NCBI RefSeq assembly: GCF_013284245.2 | Contig: NZ_CP085876.1 | Location: forward strand, 4,323,001 to 4,387,000 | Origin: Brevibacillus sp. DP1.3A | GTDB lineage: Bacteria > Bacillota > Bacilli > Brevibacillales > Brevibacillaceae | DNA: 64,000 bases | Direction of reading: 5' to 3' | Part shown: one piece after another, positions 63,748 through 64,000 of the stretch | Position numbering within the stretch: position 1 is the stretch's first letter | Layout: every line of letters starts with the position of its first letter | Notes under the pieces: model-generated | What the model was told of the DNA's origin: nothing | Database searches by the model: none | The model's input: only the letters and a program-made list of their open reading frames with translations | Position numbers and translations under genes: made by a program

Positions 63748-63765
63748 TTGTTTTGTACAAAACAA
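63748..63765. promoter_or_regulatory. Perfect 18-bp palindrome, likely MarR operator
   Basis: TTGTTTTGTACAAAACAA is perfectly self-complementary and shares the TTGTTT/AAACAA half sites with the neighbouring repeat at 63722, seven bases away. Confidence 0.75.
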
Positions 63766-63776
63766 TCTTGTTTCAA

Positions 63777-64000
63777 TCAATCATGTCCGCACCAGTGGAT
63801 GATTCCTTTTCGAATTGCTTCCATCGGATTAGACTCCTCTTGGGAAACCGCCCATGCGACATATCCATCCGGTCGAATCAACGCAGTATGTACGTCATGC
63901 CATTCAGCAGCTCCCTTAGCAAGCGAAGCGTGAACTACATGGACATGCTTGTATTTCGACCAATCGAAAGCATCGTCCAATCGATCATCTGAGCCGAAAT
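63777..64000 (-). CDS. FAD-dependent monooxygenase, 3' end only
   Basis: The frame is open to the window edge, so the start is outside. The visible 74 residues contain HVVHASLAKGAAEWHDVHTALIRPDGYVAWA, which resembles the C-terminal region of PheA/TetX-type aromatic-ring hydroxylases (LVRPDGYVAW). It ends 97 bp before the MarR gene on the same strand. Role is probably flavin-dependent hydroxylation of an aromatic compound; the substrate cannot be inferred from this piece. Confidence 0.7.
   Translation of the reverse strand, partial: FGSDDRLDDAFDWSKYKHVHVVHASLAKGAAEWHDVHTALIRPDGYVAWAVSQEESNPMEAIRKGIIHWCGHD

Overview
The window looks like a chromosome segment of a spore-forming low-GC Gram-positive of the Brevibacillus/Paenibacillus type. 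This is an inference from strong AGGAGG-type ribosome binding sites, TTG and GTG starts, a CcpA cre site, a LytS/LytT pair, YoaE- and NupC-like proteins and a large Bacillus-style non-ribosomal peptide synthetase locus. No rRNA, tRNA or CRISPR array was recognised.

Left part (1-17123), housekeeping and accessory metabolism. In order: the 3' part of an MFS efflux protein, a tandem universal stress protein, an HD-GYP-type protein, a patatin-like phospholipase and a small unknown protein. Then come two ActP-type sodium/solute symporters with a DUF485 partner under a CcpA-type site, preceded by a LytS/LytT two-component system. After these lie a glutamine-dependent asparagine synthetase, an unknown basic protein, a NupC-type nucleoside transporter and a molybdopterin oxidoreductase (YoaE type).

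Transition (17124-18528), eroded DNA. It holds a DUF418 C-terminal remnant, a Spo0E-like short ORF and a 0.29 kb repeat with a strong hairpin. A second copy of the repeat lies at 60850-61116 in the same orientation, so the two copies bracket the biosynthetic locus.

Centre (18529-58270), one minus-strand operon of four genes with its promoter near 58242-58270. The order is trans-acting malonyl acyltransferase, a 4210-residue fatty-acyl-AMP ligase/PKS/aminotransferase/NRPS hybrid, a single-module NRPS and a 6953-residue NRPS. Order and starter architecture match iturin/mycosubtilin synthetases: a fatty acid is activated, extended by one malonyl unit, converted to a beta-amino acyl chain and then carried through peptide extension. 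The assembly line is remodelled. Module 1 has only the C-terminal stub of its adenylation domain. The module 2 epimerase has lost its His-His pair. Module 7 has an intact condensation domain fused to half of another. The line ends in an atypical C/E-superfamily domain with no thioesterase. There are seven complete adenylation domains and eight PCPs; specificity residues suggest Ser, possibly a cationic residue, then aromatic or hydrophobic residues, Tyr-like and Glu/Gln. I regard this as the most interesting system here: a lipopeptide line related to iturins with a different peptide and an unusual release step.

Right part (58271-64000). It holds a cysteine-rich small protein, a nitroreductase divergent from a TetR regulator with two matching operators, the second flanking repeat, a coupled truncated HTH/lipoprotein pair, a small XRE regulator, an ankyrin remnant, a MarR regulator with an 18-bp perfect palindrome in its promoter region, and the 3' end of a flavin monooxygenase.
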